Source of the DNA: a virus
Reading direction: 5' to 3' (one strand)
Virus record (IMG/VR): IMGVR_UViG_3300029787_000198
Location: 1 to 32,523 of that record
Length of the DNA stretch: 32,523 bases
Shown here: one piece after another, positions 6,731 to 13,397 of the stretch
Layout of the letters: every line of letters begins with the position of its first letter
Position numbering within the stretch: position 1 is the stretch's first letter
The notes under the pieces: model-generated
The model's input: the letters and a program-made list of their open reading frames with translations, nothing else
Told to the model about the DNA's origin: nothing
The model's database searches: none
Position numbers and translations under genes: made by a program

Positions 6731-6752
6731 GCCCCCTTTCGGGGGCTTTCTT
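6731..6752 (+). other. Leader hairpin GCCCCC-TTTC-GGGGGC before ribosome binding site
   Basis: Six-base-pair GC stem with a 4-base loop, followed by TTTCTTGGAG, the ribosome binding site of the gene at 6767. A second copy at 6993-7008 has the exact reverse-complement hairpin (loop GAAA) with the same TTTCTTGGAG after it. May act as a weak terminator, a processing stop or a translation-enhancing 5' hairpin. Confidence 0.55.
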
Positions 6753-6766
6753 GGAGAGACAAACCT

Positions 6767-6985
6767 ATGGCAGTTAAAAGCCACAAAATTAACTCACGCA
6801 TGACAGTTCAGTTAGACCGAACTTGTCATAATACTACTGAGTCGTGGAATGTCCGAATCCTCGATGAGGATACTGGACTTTCAATCATGGTAGGCGACCC
6901 CTACTACTGGACCAAAAAGAAAGCAGAAGACGCTTTCGAATCCACAAGCAGTCTGCTGAAAACTATGGTTGCAGACGAAAAGTAA
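6767..6985 (+). CDS. Hypothetical small phage protein (72 aa)
   Basis: Start chosen at the ATG of MAVKSHKIN because TTGGAGAG precedes it at proper distance; the longer frame from 6716 would run through the hairpin at 6731-6746. The protein reads as a beta-rich core (RMTVQLDRT, SWNVRILDED, LSIMVGDPY) followed by a helix (KKKAEDAFESTSSLLKTM). It is a compact, soluble single domain with no recognised motif. It lies between two copies of the GC hairpin leader, so it may be made as a separate mRNA segment. Confidence 0.7.
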   Translation: MAVKSHKINSRMTVQLDRTCHNTTESWNVRILDEDTGLSIMVGDPYYWTKKKAEDAFESTSSLLKTMVADEK

Positions 6986-6992
6986 AATCCTG

Positions 6993-7014
6993 GCCCCCGA
7001 AAGGGGGCTTTCTT
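6993..7014 (+). other. Leader hairpin GCCCCC-GAAA-GGGGGC before ribosome binding site
   Basis: Six-base-pair stem capped by a GAAA (GNRA-type) tetraloop, followed by TTTCTTGGAGG for the gene at 7025. The hairpin is an inverted copy of the one at 6731-6746, while the bases after it are the same. Confidence 0.55.
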
Positions 7015-7024
7015 GGAGGTGCCT

Positions 7025-7249
7025 ATGTACACACTTAAACCTAGAACCACTCACTTAACCACGGGTGAGTCTTTCGACAAAGCTGACCTGCTCGATAGTG
7101 AGTTCGTTTTAAACAACTATCGTGCCTCTGGCTACAACCTACAGTGGGACTCTAAAGAAGAAGCCTTGCGGATTGCCTTCGGCCATCATCGAGGTGCATT
7201 GCAACTTAGCCCCGACTACTTTCAAGTCGTCAAAGAGGAGGACGAATGA
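7025..7249 (+). CDS. Hypothetical small phage protein (74 aa)
   Basis: Start set at the ATG of MYTLKPRTTH, five bases after GGAGG; an in-frame TTG at 7013 lies inside the ribosome binding site and is rejected. The protein has a DNYR/NNYRASGYNLQWDSKEEALRIAF middle that looks like an alpha/beta unit, and it ends in an acidic EEDE tail whose codons run into the next gene by ATGA overlap. No family recognised. Confidence 0.7.
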   Translation: MYTLKPRTTHLTTGESFDKADLLDSEFVLNNYRASGYNLQWDSKEEALRIAFGHHRGALQLSPDYFQVVKEEDE

Positions 7250-7479
7250 ACAAGACCGATTTCCGTAAAGCTTACGAAGAGACTCATGACTTGCTTAATA
7301 ACTCGCTTGAGATTCTTGATAAATTGTATGACGAGAAGCATTTCGAAACTCGCCGAGAGTTATTGAGCGACCTAGTAAAAACCATGGGCCTTGTAAAGAA
7401 ACACTGCAACACCCTAGCCGCTGGTGAAGCGTGGACCCACGCAATCGAAGAAAAGGAAAAGGAGTTTAAAAATGCCTAA
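7246..7479 (+). CDS. Hypothetical helical protein (77 aa)
   Basis: Begins in an ATGA overlap with the previous stop and ends eight bases into the next gene, so all three are probably translated from one message. It is almost entirely helical: residues 5-45 and 48-75 form amphipathic helices with many Glu and Lys (KAYEETHDLLNNSLEILDKLY, EEKEKEFKNA), suggesting a helical hairpin or dimer. No DNA-binding motif is apparent. Unknown function. Confidence 0.7.
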   Translation: MNKTDFRKAYEETHDLLNNSLEILDKLYDEKHFETRRELLSDLVKTMGLVKKHCNTLAAGEAWTHAIEEKEKEFKNA

Positions 7480-7969
7480 CCATTGCTATCAAACTGTGGA
7501 CATCAAGGGTGACTTTAGTTTAGTTACCCAACTTTACATGGCCCTAACAGAACAGAACAGGTTCTGTGATTTAGTTTTACCAATGCCCCTTGAAAATTGG
7601 GAGGGTAATAAATGGTATGACTGGCGCAAAGAAACTTGGGGGACCAAGTGGGATCTGTGTCAGGTGGACATCATTGAAACGGATGGTATAACAGACATCG
7701 AAAGGTATGGTATACCAAAAAGGCCTCTACCGTACAAAAGGTCAGTAGGGTTCAGTTTTAAATGTTGGACTGCGTGGAGTCCGCCCATACCTGTGTGGGA
7801 AAAGCTTACCGAACTGGACATCTGTGTCACGGCTTATTATTTGGATGAAGGTGGGTACTTTTGCGGTATCTATGAAGATGGTGAGGTCACAGAAGCTCAA
7901 AGCCTTGACGGTGAGCTAGGTCAAATTGTTATCAAAAATGTTGGCTATGAAATGGAAGAGGCGTCATGA
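7472..7969 (+). CDS. Api92/YubB-like ferredoxin-fold domain protein
   Basis: The start at the ATG of MPNHCYQTVDIKG is chosen because the MPN-C-TV-I-G opening is the usual N-terminus of the Api92-like (DUF1281) family and AAAGGAG lies upstream. These proteins are widespread on phages and plasmids and contain a ferredoxin-like fold; their function is unknown. Further family-like features are LVLPMPLENWEG, WYDWRKETWGTKWD (residues about 51-64) and SFKCWTAWSPPIPVWEKL (about 99-116). At 165 residues the length fits. It is the last gene before a 350-base noncoding region. Confidence 0.8.
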   Translation: MPNHCYQTVDIKGDFSLVTQLYMALTEQNRFCDLVLPMPLENWEGNKWYDWRKETWGTKWDLCQVDIIETDGITDIERYGIPKRPLPYKRSVGFSFKCWTAWSPPIPVWEKLTELDICVTAYYLDEGGYFCGIYEDGEVTEAQSLDGELGQIVIKNVGYEMEEAS

Positions 7970-8323
7970 CACCACACCGTTGGCAACATCCGGTGGAATG
8001 AAATTGTTGCACCTACTTTAAATCCCCTATATAGAGTTTTTCTGAGAGATTATTTTTTTTATAAAAAAAATTTAAAATAGGCGTAATCGGTGTAATTGTG
8101 TAATCACCCCTCTAAAGGCCGCATAAACACTGGGTTTTGGCACGTTACGCCAGATTACACAGTTACATAAGTGTTCAGGGCTTTTTGTTAATTCGCGATT
8201 TAGCATATAGGGCTGAGAGATTGTTTTTGTTTTGAAAAAAAAGTCTGAGAAAAAACTCTATATAGGGGGTTTTCATAAAGGCCATGTTATGGCAAATTAC
8301 TCGCATACCGATAAGGATTGAAG
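7970..8323. other. AT-rich noncoding region with nested inverted repeats
   Basis: No gene is supported here. An 18-base perfect inverted repeat, CCCCTATATAGAGTTTTT (8024-8041) and its complement (8251-8268), brackets the region. Inside it, GTGTAATTGTGTAATC (8090-8105) has an inverted partner at 8153-8168 with 14 of 16 bases matching, and GGCGTAA (8080-8086) has TTACGCC at 8145-8151. CTGAGAGATT is repeated directly at 8042 and 8213, both followed by T- and A-runs. The region precedes the small terminase gene, so it could hold a replication origin, a packaging site or operators. Confidence 0.5.
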
Positions 8324-8968
8324 ATGGCTGTAAAGAAAGAACGGTATGCCAAGGTCTTGTCCCCCAAAGGGTCGGCAGTTATCCCCGAAGACCAGCGACC
8401 ACCTAGAAAGCGAAGAGCGCCTAGTGCTGATAAAAGGCTGACTCGAAAGCAGGAGCTTTTTGTCAGAGAGCTAGTAGCAAAGGATGGTCAGATCACCATG
8501 CGGGAAGCGGCAATCAATGCAGGGTATCCACCCAAATCTGCTTCACAACGCGCCAGCGAATTAACCAACCCTCGTTTGAACCCACACGTGTGCAAGGCCA
8601 TACGAGAGTATCGTCAAGAACTCGACCAAAAATACGGTGTGGAATATCAAAGACACCTTAGAGACCTTCAACGAATTAGAGACGCCGCTCTGGATAGTGG
8701 GGCATTCTCTGCCGCTGTGATGGCGGAGTACCGTAGGGGTCAAGCGCAGGGAGATATCTATGTCTCAAAGAGTGAGATAAGGACAGGGTCGATTGACCAG
8801 ATGTCCAAGGAAGAAGTTTTAAAAGCACTAGAAGAGATTCGAGGCACCTACCAACCCTTAACACACGAAGGCGATTTATCTGATGGATCGGGTCGTAGGG
8901 ATAAGGCGCGGGAACGAATCATGTCAGTCATTGATGAGAGCGAAGGGAACGATAATGTTCATAGTTAA
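8324..8968 (+). CDS. terS: Terminase small subunit
   Basis: DNA-recognition subunit of the packaging motor. After a basic N-terminal leader (RPPRKRRAP) comes the family-typical helix-turn-helix region, LTRKQELFVRELVAKDG, then REAAINAGYPPKSASQRASELTNPRLNP (residues 38-85), followed by a long helical oligomerisation region and an acidic tail. The start at ATG 8324 has AAGGA six bases upstream; an in-frame TTG two codons earlier is less likely. It lies 5.4 kb from the large subunit at 14355, whereas the two are adjacent in many phages. The noncoding repeat region just upstream would be a natural place for a pac site. Confidence 0.85.
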   Translation: MAVKKERYAKVLSPKGSAVIPEDQRPPRKRRAPSADKRLTRKQELFVRELVAKDGQITMREAAINAGYPPKSASQRASELTNPRLNPHVCKAIREYRQELDQKYGVEYQRHLRDLQRIRDAALDSGAFSAAVMAEYRRGQAQGDIYVSKSEIRTGSIDQMSKEEVLKALEEIRGTYQPLTHEGDLSDGSGRRDKARERIMSVIDESEGNDNVHS

Positions 8969-9128
8969 TATTTTAGGAAAGCTTTGGTTTGGACCGGAAA
9001 CGTGGAATCGAATGCAAGAAATGCAAAACGCCCCGAAGGTTAGATTAGATCGACGATATCAAAGCCGGTACGGAGAAATGAATAATGGACGATCTACTAA
9101 CTGTTCCGAAGAAAGTAAGGAAGCCTAG
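8955..9128 (+). CDS. Small hypothetical protein (57 aa)
   Basis: Overlaps the end of terS by 14 bases and the start of the nuclease gene by 44, which is long for this genome. AAGGGA lies eight to ten bases before its ATG. The N-terminus MFIVNILGKLWFGPETWN is hydrophobic and could be a membrane-associated or amphipathic helix; the rest is polar. No family recognised. It could be a chance frame, although the ribosome binding site and starting position favour a real gene. Confidence 0.45.
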   Translation: MFIVNILGKLWFGPETWNRMQEMQNAPKVRLDRRYQSRYGEMNNGRSTNCSEESKEA

Positions 9129-9519
9129 AGAATCCAGCTTCTGGCAACAGATGAAACAGGCCATGAAGCAACACCAGCCGAAATGGTCTGCCACACGTTT
9201 AGAATCTAGAGTTACCCATGGTGTTCCCGATGTTCTTTTGTTAGATCATCTGGGGCGCTGGCATTTAGTCGAGTTAAAAACGACAGACCGAAACAAGGTT
9301 GACATATCCCCACACCAAGTAGCGTTTGCCAGCAAGCATTCGCGAGGTAGTTGCTGGATAGCCGTCAAGCTTAAAACAAGCAGTACATCTGAAATATTTT
9401 TGTATCGAGGCGACTCCGCAATGGACCTTCGAATGGATGGGCTTGCAACTAAACCCGAACTCAAATTAACGGCACCTATAGACTGGTCTCTTTTCTTTCA
9501 AACAATTGCAAATCCATAA
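9085..9519 (+). CDS. VRR-NUC-like PD-(D/E)XK nuclease
   Basis: Predicted metal-dependent endonuclease of the VRR-NUC type, a fold used for structure-specific cleavage such as junction resolution. Catalytic residues appear in the usual order: E40 (RLESRV), G46-V-P-D49 (PD motif), E63-L-K65 (ELK, the ExK motif) and Q78 (SPHQVAF). At 144 residues it is a minimal stand-alone domain like other phage copies. A basic N-terminal helix (KKVRKPRESSFWQQMKQAMK) may bind DNA. Location after terS suggests a role in resolving replication intermediates before packaging. Confidence 0.82.
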   Translation: MDDLLTVPKKVRKPRESSFWQQMKQAMKQHQPKWSATRLESRVTHGVPDVLLLDHLGRWHLVELKTTDRNKVDISPHQVAFASKHSRGSCWIAVKLKTSSTSEIFLYRGDSAMDLRMDGLATKPELKLTAPIDWSLFFQTIANP

Positions 9520-9556
9520 GCTTTGACTTACACTACGTATGGGACAAATCCCATAC
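9506..9556 (+). promoter_or_regulatory. Promoter-like boxes and an 8-bp operator/leader hairpin
   Basis: TTGCAA (9506-9511), 17 bases, then TACACT (9529-9534) is a reasonable sigma70-type promoter; a second -35-like TTGACT lies at 9523-9528. The palindrome GTATGGGACAAATCCCATAC (9537-9556), with 8-bp arms, covers the expected transcription start. It can act as an operator or as a 5' hairpin ahead of AAGGAG (9561-9566). Confidence 0.45.
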
Positions 9557-9573
9557 TTAAAAGGAGCAAAGTT

Positions 9574-9804
9574 ATGATGATTCAGTTCAGTTATACCGAC
9601 GTTATTGAAGCTCTTCAGCTTTATTTATCCAAGCAGTTATGTGCAAAGGTTGATTGCTATGAAATGGTAGACATCAGTTTTGAGCATAGTTTTTTTTACA
9701 AGCCGGATGAAAACGAGCCTACTGAAATGAAAACAGAGTTGCTCGAATTTGGTGAGTTAGATTGTTTCACCGTTCTAATTGAAGAGGTGAGCAATGAAGA
9801 CTAA
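9574..9804 (+). CDS. Hypothetical acidic small protein (76 aa)
   Basis: Start at ATG 9574 (a second ATG follows at once), seven bases after a perfect AAGGAG. The longer frame from 9523 would translate the promoter/palindrome region and is rejected. The protein has a helix (YTDVIEALQLYLSKQL), a strand-rich middle (VDISFEHSFFY) and an acidic C-terminus (EVSNED). The last ten bases overlap the next gene. No family recognised. Confidence 0.65.
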   Translation: MMIQFSYTDVIEALQLYLSKQLCAKVDCYEMVDISFEHSFFYKPDENEPTEMKTELLEFGELDCFTVLIEEVSNED

Positions 9805-9997
9805 ACAGGATCTGGTATTGGAACGGTACGGGAATCAGACGGTGGACTATGCACTGCCGTTGCATTGGGTACAGGAATGTAATGAGCGGGGATTCGATGT
9901 AGTACCCCACTTTGTATGGCTGTATGACACGACGTTCGGTAGGCCAGCGTCACTCACACCAGAGGGGGACGTAATGCTGTCCCGTATGGCTCATTAA
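9794..9997 (+). CDS. Hypothetical small protein (67 aa)
   Basis: Starts 11 bases before the previous stop, with GAGG upstream inside that gene, and ends in a TAATG overlap with the next. Rich in aromatic residues (ALPLHWVQECNERGFDVVPHFVWLYDTTFG), suggesting a small compact fold. Base use is slightly more GC-rich than in the flanking genes. No family recognised. Confidence 0.6.
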   Translation: MKTKQDLVLERYGNQTVDYALPLHWVQECNERGFDVVPHFVWLYDTTFGRPASLTPEGDVMLSRMAH

Positions 9998-10263
9998 TGG
10001 ACAGGGATAAAATACTGACAATTGCTAATCAACTTAGTAACGAGGAAATTTGCGAGTTGATTGACTTGGTTTCAAATAGGCTGACGGTTTTATTTGGATG
10101 TCTTAATAACCATGTGATGAGTTCTGATGTTGAGTTTGCGTGTATGAATGGACCTTACATACAGATCAATTGCACAACAGCCAATTTAGATGATTTAAGT
10201 CAGAATGATTTTATCCGGTCTGCATTAGAGTCCAGTCCACCATTACAAAAGGAAACGCACTAA
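9997..10263 (+). CDS. Hypothetical small protein (88 aa)
   Basis: Begins in a one-base overlap (TAATG) with the previous stop and is followed at once by a strong terminator, so it is the last gene of this operon. The N-terminal half is a helical acidic segment (KILTIANQLSNEEICELIDLVSNRL). Four cysteines are spread along the chain without a zinc-ribbon pattern. Unknown function. Confidence 0.65.
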   Translation: MDRDKILTIANQLSNEEICELIDLVSNRLTVLFGCLNNHVMSSDVEFACMNGPYIQINCTTANLDDLSQNDFIRSALESSPPLQKETH

Positions 10264-10284
10264 ACCCGCTCCGGCGGGTTTTTT
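10263..10284 (+). terminator. Rho-independent terminator
   Basis: Stem CCCGC/GCGGG with a TCCG loop (extended by A-T pairs) followed by six T residues, starting on the last base of the preceding stop codon. The stem and loop are nearly identical to those at 11893-11916. Confidence 0.88.
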
Positions 10285-10311
10285 CATGCCTATTGAAATT
10301 TTAAAAAGCAG

Positions 10312-10375
10312 TTGCACTGCCGCCCCACTGTATGCGATTATCTGGGATGTCGCGATGTGCGGCGCAACTTTGGGA
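10312..10375 (+). promoter_or_regulatory. Promoter/leader cassette copy 2
   Basis: TTGCAC (10312-10317), 18-base spacer, then TATGCGATTAT (10331-10341) with an extended -10 (TGC GATTAT). The leader holds a small hairpin (GTCGC 10349-10353 with GCGGC 10359-10363) and the conserved ACTTTGGGA (10367-10375) before the ATG at 10383. Confidence 0.6.
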
Positions 10376-10382
10376 AATTACT

Positions 10383-10727
10383 ATGGCAGAAATTAACTAC
10401 GTGGAGTTCCACAACTTTGAAGTGGATTGCAGTGAGATTAGAGGCGATGAAAGCGAGATTCTCGAGATCATGCAGAATAGCGAGGTATCTATTCAAAACC
10501 TTTGTGAATCTAAGTTCGGATACAACCTTGATGATGTTGAAGAGCGCGATGAACTCGCAAAGTATTTGAATGACCTTATCGGTAATGAAGATGAGGACCG
10601 TTTAGTGATGTCTAGCACTGTTAAAGAGTGGATATCTGGTTGCGAGGATTTCGAAACCTTGCTCCACATCAGTTCACTCGTCACGGAAAACTTATTTCGC
10701 GTTATCAAGTCACGCGGCCAACTCTAA
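10383..10727 (+). CDS. Hypothetical acidic protein (114 aa)
   Basis: Start at the ATG of MAEINYVEFHNF, just downstream of the cassette leader; the upstream in-frame ATG at 10332 lies inside the promoter box and cannot be used by a transcript starting there. The protein is strongly acidic (many Asp/Glu: DCSEIRGDESEILEIMQ, DDVEERDELAKYL, GNEDEDRL), a composition seen in DNA-mimic and other host-protein-binding phage proteins, although nothing here proves that. The next gene follows 12 bases after the stop, with AGAGGGA between them. Confidence 0.7.
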   Translation: MAEINYVEFHNFEVDCSEIRGDESEILEIMQNSEVSIQNLCESKFGYNLDDVEERDELAKYLNDLIGNEDEDRLVMSSTVKEWISGCEDFETLLHISSLVTENLFRVIKSRGQL

Positions 10728-10739
10728 GAGGGAACTATC

Positions 10740-11870
10740 ATGCATAGCATTGAAAACGGAACCAACACTCTCCAAAACCTTTTGTTAAAAGTTCAGGATC
10801 AAGCCACACGGGCGCAGGATTTTCTTGCGCCTACAAACCAACTGCAATTGATGACGGGCGATCGCGGGAATGGTACGAACGTGTCGCAAGTAATTATCGA
10901 GCAGTCGGGTGGGATGCCCACACAAATTTTGTCAGCGAATGAGGTAGCCTTTGATCAAATCGCCCAGCGAGCCAACATTGATGTCCGCACCGCCCGTCGG
11001 TTACAGCAGGATTACGCGGGTGAATTTGACGCACTGATTAATGCCATCTGGCAAAAAGAACCCGCAGTGCGGATGCTCCGCACGTTTAACACTGGGGACA
11101 ATGTCGGGATTGCTCGCGCATTCGTTTCGGATAAATTTAAAACGTTCGATAACGTTCACCTATTGCAATCGGCATTGCCTCAGTTGATGGAATCGGATGC
11201 CCAGTGGAAAGTGGTCAACGGTGAAGTAACGGATAAACGCTTGTACCTTCGCTTGAAGTCGGAAAATCAAACCGGCGAAGGTGCCGCAGTCGGGGATATC
11301 ATGGCGAATGGTATTGGCCTCAGCAATTCGGAGACCGGTTGCGGTAGCGTGAACGTTTATCAAATGTTCTGGACACTGGCGTGTCTTAACGGGATGCAAA
11401 CCGAAAAGCGCACTCGCAAGTCTCACATTACTGGCGCACGGGGTGACGCCGATACGTGGGGACTTTTAACAGATGAAGCGAAGGATGCTGATAACCACGC
11501 GCTGGCGTTACAGTTGCGGGATGTCACTGCGGCGTATGCTAGTCGTGAATCCTTCGATGAAGTTCTTGAAAAAATGAAAGCCGCGCACGAGGACACTATT
11601 TCGGGTTCCGTTAACGCGGCAGTGGAATCGCTGGGCAAGGTTTTGACCTTATCCAAAAAAGACACGGCGAGCGTATTGGATGGCCTACTTGCTACCGTCG
11701 GTCAGTCGGGTTTCGCCGGTCAGCCGGTCACCCGTGCGACTATGGTTAACGCGGTAACAGCGGTTGCACATAAAGCGGACGCGGACAACGTCGACGATTG
11801 GCAGAGACTAGGCGGACGGGTTTTAGATCTGCCACGCTCCGATTGGCAAAGGGTCGCCATGGCGGCATAA
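10740..11870 (+). CDS. DUF932-family phage/plasmid protein
   Basis: A 376-residue protein matching the DUF932 (phage/plasmid-like) family found on many phages and plasmids and of unknown biochemical role. Family-like features are AVRMLRTFNTGDNVGIARAF followed by SDKFKTFDNVHLLQSALP (residues about 108-148), a central RLYLRLKSE strand, and GIGLSNSETGCGSVNVYQMFWTLACLNGM (about 190-220). The C-terminal third is helical and ends WQRLGGRVLDLPRSDWQRVAMAA. It shares the cassette promoter at 10331 with the acidic protein before it and is followed by a terminator. Start fixed by AGAGGGA. Confidence 0.8.
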   Translation: MHSIENGTNTLQNLLLKVQDQATRAQDFLAPTNQLQLMTGDRGNGTNVSQVIIEQSGGMPTQILSANEVAFDQIAQRANIDVRTARRLQQDYAGEFDALINAIWQKEPAVRMLRTFNTGDNVGIARAFVSDKFKTFDNVHLLQSALPQLMESDAQWKVVNGEVTDKRLYLRLKSENQTGEGAAVGDIMANGIGLSNSETGCGSVNVYQMFWTLACLNGMQTEKRTRKSHITGARGDADTWGLLTDEAKDADNHALALQLRDVTAAYASRESFDEVLEKMKAAHEDTISGSVNAAVESLGKVLTLSKKDTASVLDGLLATVGQSGFAGQPVTRATMVNAVTAVAHKADADNVDDWQRLGGRVLDLPRSDWQRVAMAA

Positions 11871-11879
11871 CTGAACACC

Positions 11880-11889
11880 CCCAAAGTGT
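11880..11889 (+). promoter_or_regulatory. CCCAAAGTGT, complement of the next gene's ribosome-binding leader
   Basis: Second occurrence of the ten bases seen at 6101-6110. Eight of them (CCCAAAGT) are complementary to ACTTTGGG at 11950-11957, just before the gene at 11969. As at 6101, it sits between a gene end and a terminator, so only read-through RNA would contain both partners. Confidence 0.4.
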
Positions 11890-11892
11890 ACA

Positions 11893-11916
11893 CCCCGCTC
11901 CGGCGGGGTTTTTTTT
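11893..11916 (+). terminator. Rho-independent terminator
   Basis: Stem CCCCGC/GCGGGG, loop TCCG, followed by eight T residues; ends the DUF932 transcription unit. Confidence 0.9.
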
Positions 11917-11924
11917 ATCCTCAA

Positions 11925-11959
11925 TATGCGATAGTCTGCGACTATGATTACTTTGGGAG
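11925..11959 (+). promoter_or_regulatory. Promoter/leader cassette copy 3
   Basis: TATGCGATAGT (11925-11935) nine bases after the terminator T-tract. A hairpin ATAGTC/GACTAT (11931-11945) overlaps the -10, so it may be an operator rather than an RNA hairpin, and ACTTTGGGAG (11950-11959) precedes the ATG at 11969. No good -35 box is visible; the T-tract occupies that position. Confidence 0.55.
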
Positions 11960-11968
11960 ACTTTCACA

Positions 11969-12649
11969 ATGTTTTTTCAATTCATTAAAAAAAGCAGTAA
12001 TGCAAAAACCGGCGCGATACCGGTCACCAATAGTTCACGGAATACCTGCCCGTCTGCCTGTCCTTTAAAAGGGGATGCCGGTTGTTATGATGAGGCGCTA
12101 TTCTGGACCCGTCTTAATTGGGACAAAGTAGACAGCGGTGAGCGCGGCGCGTCATGGTCTGACCTACTAGATAACATCCGCGCATTACCCGACGGGCAAT
12201 TGTGGCGTCACAATGTCGCGGGGGATCTGCCGCCATCGGGTGATAACCAGATTCACATTTCAAAACTGCTTCAATTGATAGACGCCAATAGTGGGCGCAA
12301 GGGTTTCACTTATACGCATTATCCTATGTCTTTTCTTAATGAGGGGCTGGTAAATATGGCTAATCGGCGCGGGTTCACCGTTAACGTTAGCGCGGACACT
12401 GAGAAGCAAGCTGTTAACCTTTACCGGCGAGAGTTGCCCACTGTTGCACTGGTAGCGGCAAACAAGCGCGGCGCAGACTGGCGCAAATTCAAGCGCGACG
12501 GGGTGCAGTTCGTGAGGTGTCCCGCCGAATATCTCGAGACCGATTGCAAAGCTTGCCAGTTGTGTCAGCGATCGGACCGGCAGTGCGTAGTAGGATTTAC
12601 CCCGCACGGGTCGAATAAAAACAGTGCCGAACTAATAGCCTCTAATTAA
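11969..12649 (+). CDS. Cysteine-rich conserved phage protein (DUF7227-like)
   Basis: A 226-residue protein with two cysteine clusters: TCPSACPLKGDAGCY (C27, C31, C39) and CPA...CKACQLCQ...C (C184, C193, C196, C199, C206). Together they could bind a metal or an iron-sulfur cluster. Between them lie conserved-looking segments LPDGQLWRHNVAGDLP (about 74-88) and GRKGFTYTHYP (109-119). The layout matches phage and plasmid proteins I recall as DUF7227; the three-cysteine N-terminus recalls radical-SAM-like phage proteins, but a CxxxCxxC motif is not present. It has its own cassette promoter, and no stem-loop terminator was seen after it. Confidence 0.75.
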   Translation: MFFQFIKKSSNAKTGAIPVTNSSRNTCPSACPLKGDAGCYDEALFWTRLNWDKVDSGERGASWSDLLDNIRALPDGQLWRHNVAGDLPPSGDNQIHISKLLQLIDANSGRKGFTYTHYPMSFLNEGLVNMANRRGFTVNVSADTEKQAVNLYRRELPTVALVAANKRGADWRKFKRDGVQFVRCPAEYLETDCKACQLCQRSDRQCVVGFTPHGSNKNSAELIASN

Positions 12650-12670
12650 GGGTTCCTTTTCAATCGCATA

Positions 12671-12717
12671 TATGCGATAAAGGGCTGGCGGCAATGTTGC
12701 CGCTACACTTTGGAGAG
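12671..12717 (+). promoter_or_regulatory. Promoter/leader cassette copy 4
   Basis: TATGCGATAAAG (12671-12682), then a GC-rich hairpin GCGGCAA/TTGCCGC (12688-12703) and ACACTTTGGAGAG (12705-12717) before the ATG at 12724. Hairpin sequence differs from every other copy while its position is kept. Confidence 0.6.
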
Positions 12718-12723
12718 TAAAAA

Positions 12724-13122
12724 ATGCGAGAGTTACTTTATAGATTAGAAGCTGATCCGCAGGGTCACTACATTAGCACCGGCCATTATGGCGGCATTGA
12801 TGAATGTGAGGAGCACTGCAAAGAATGGGCCGGATACATCCCCCATATTTTCGCGGAAGCGTTAATGATATCGGAAGAGCGCGGACAGGTGACGCTGGAC
12901 ACTGTCGCGCAAGCAATGAATGACGTTTACGGCATGGGTGGGTTTATGTACCCAATGGGCGGGGACGTTGATCCGGTTACCGGTGTTTATTCTTATGTCG
13001 GGGAGTCTGATTTATTCCCGCTGGTCGATATCCGCTCAAATGGCTTGCGCGTGTTGGTCTACCCGTACGGGATTGTCGCGTTAACCGATGGCGACCGCGT
13101 CAAAACTGCGAGATTCGATTGA
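12724..13122 (+). CDS. Hypothetical phage protein (132 aa)
   Basis: Starts seven bases after the GGAGAG of cassette copy 4. N-terminal half is helical with HYGGIDECEEHCKEWAGY (C27 and C31) and FAEALMISEERGQVTLDTVAQAMNDVYGMGG. The second half is beta-like with repeated Gly, Val and Tyr (YSYVGESDLFPLVDIRSNG, LRVLVYPYGIVALTDG). No recognised family or membrane segment. The next gene starts in the TGATG overlap at its stop. Confidence 0.7.
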   Translation: MRELLYRLEADPQGHYISTGHYGGIDECEEHCKEWAGYIPHIFAEALMISEERGQVTLDTVAQAMNDVYGMGGFMYPMGGDVDPVTGVYSYVGESDLFPLVDIRSNGLRVLVYPYGIVALTDGDRVKTARFD

Positions 13123-13340
13123 TGGACCCATCACTCGAGCAGAACGTGCGACGTGCGCTATTCCAGATTCAATACGCTGGCGTTATGGCGCTATCCGGTC
13201 GGGACAGTGAAGCGCGGGAAGCTTATGCCGAATGTCATTCGATACTGGCGCAGTCTGTCGCGTTACTGGATGAAGCGGACGCGAAGCTGGCGGAGTTCAA
13301 CCCCATCAGCGAACCCGCGACACTGGCCGATTTACTCTGA
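13122..13340 (+). CDS. Hypothetical helical protein (72 aa)
   Basis: ATG lies in the TGATG overlap with the preceding stop, so it is probably co-translated. The sequence is Ala-rich and helical, with two helices resembling a tetratricopeptide-type pair (VRRALFQIQYAGVMALSGRD, ALLDEADAKLAEF). A terminator follows about 20 bases after the stop. Unknown function. Confidence 0.65.
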   Translation: MDPSLEQNVRRALFQIQYAGVMALSGRDSEAREAYAECHSILAQSVALLDEADAKLAEFNPISEPATLADLL

Positions 13341-13361
13341 CCAGTGACCCGCTAAAACATA

Positions 13362-13387
13362 CCCCGCCACCGTGCGGGGTTTTTTTT
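13362..13387 (+). terminator. Rho-independent terminator (copy A)
   Basis: Stem CCCCGC/GCGGGG, loop CACCGT, then eight T residues. The element, including the first A before the stem, recurs identically at 13751-13777. Confidence 0.9.
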
Positions 13388-13397
13388 ATGCTGAAAG

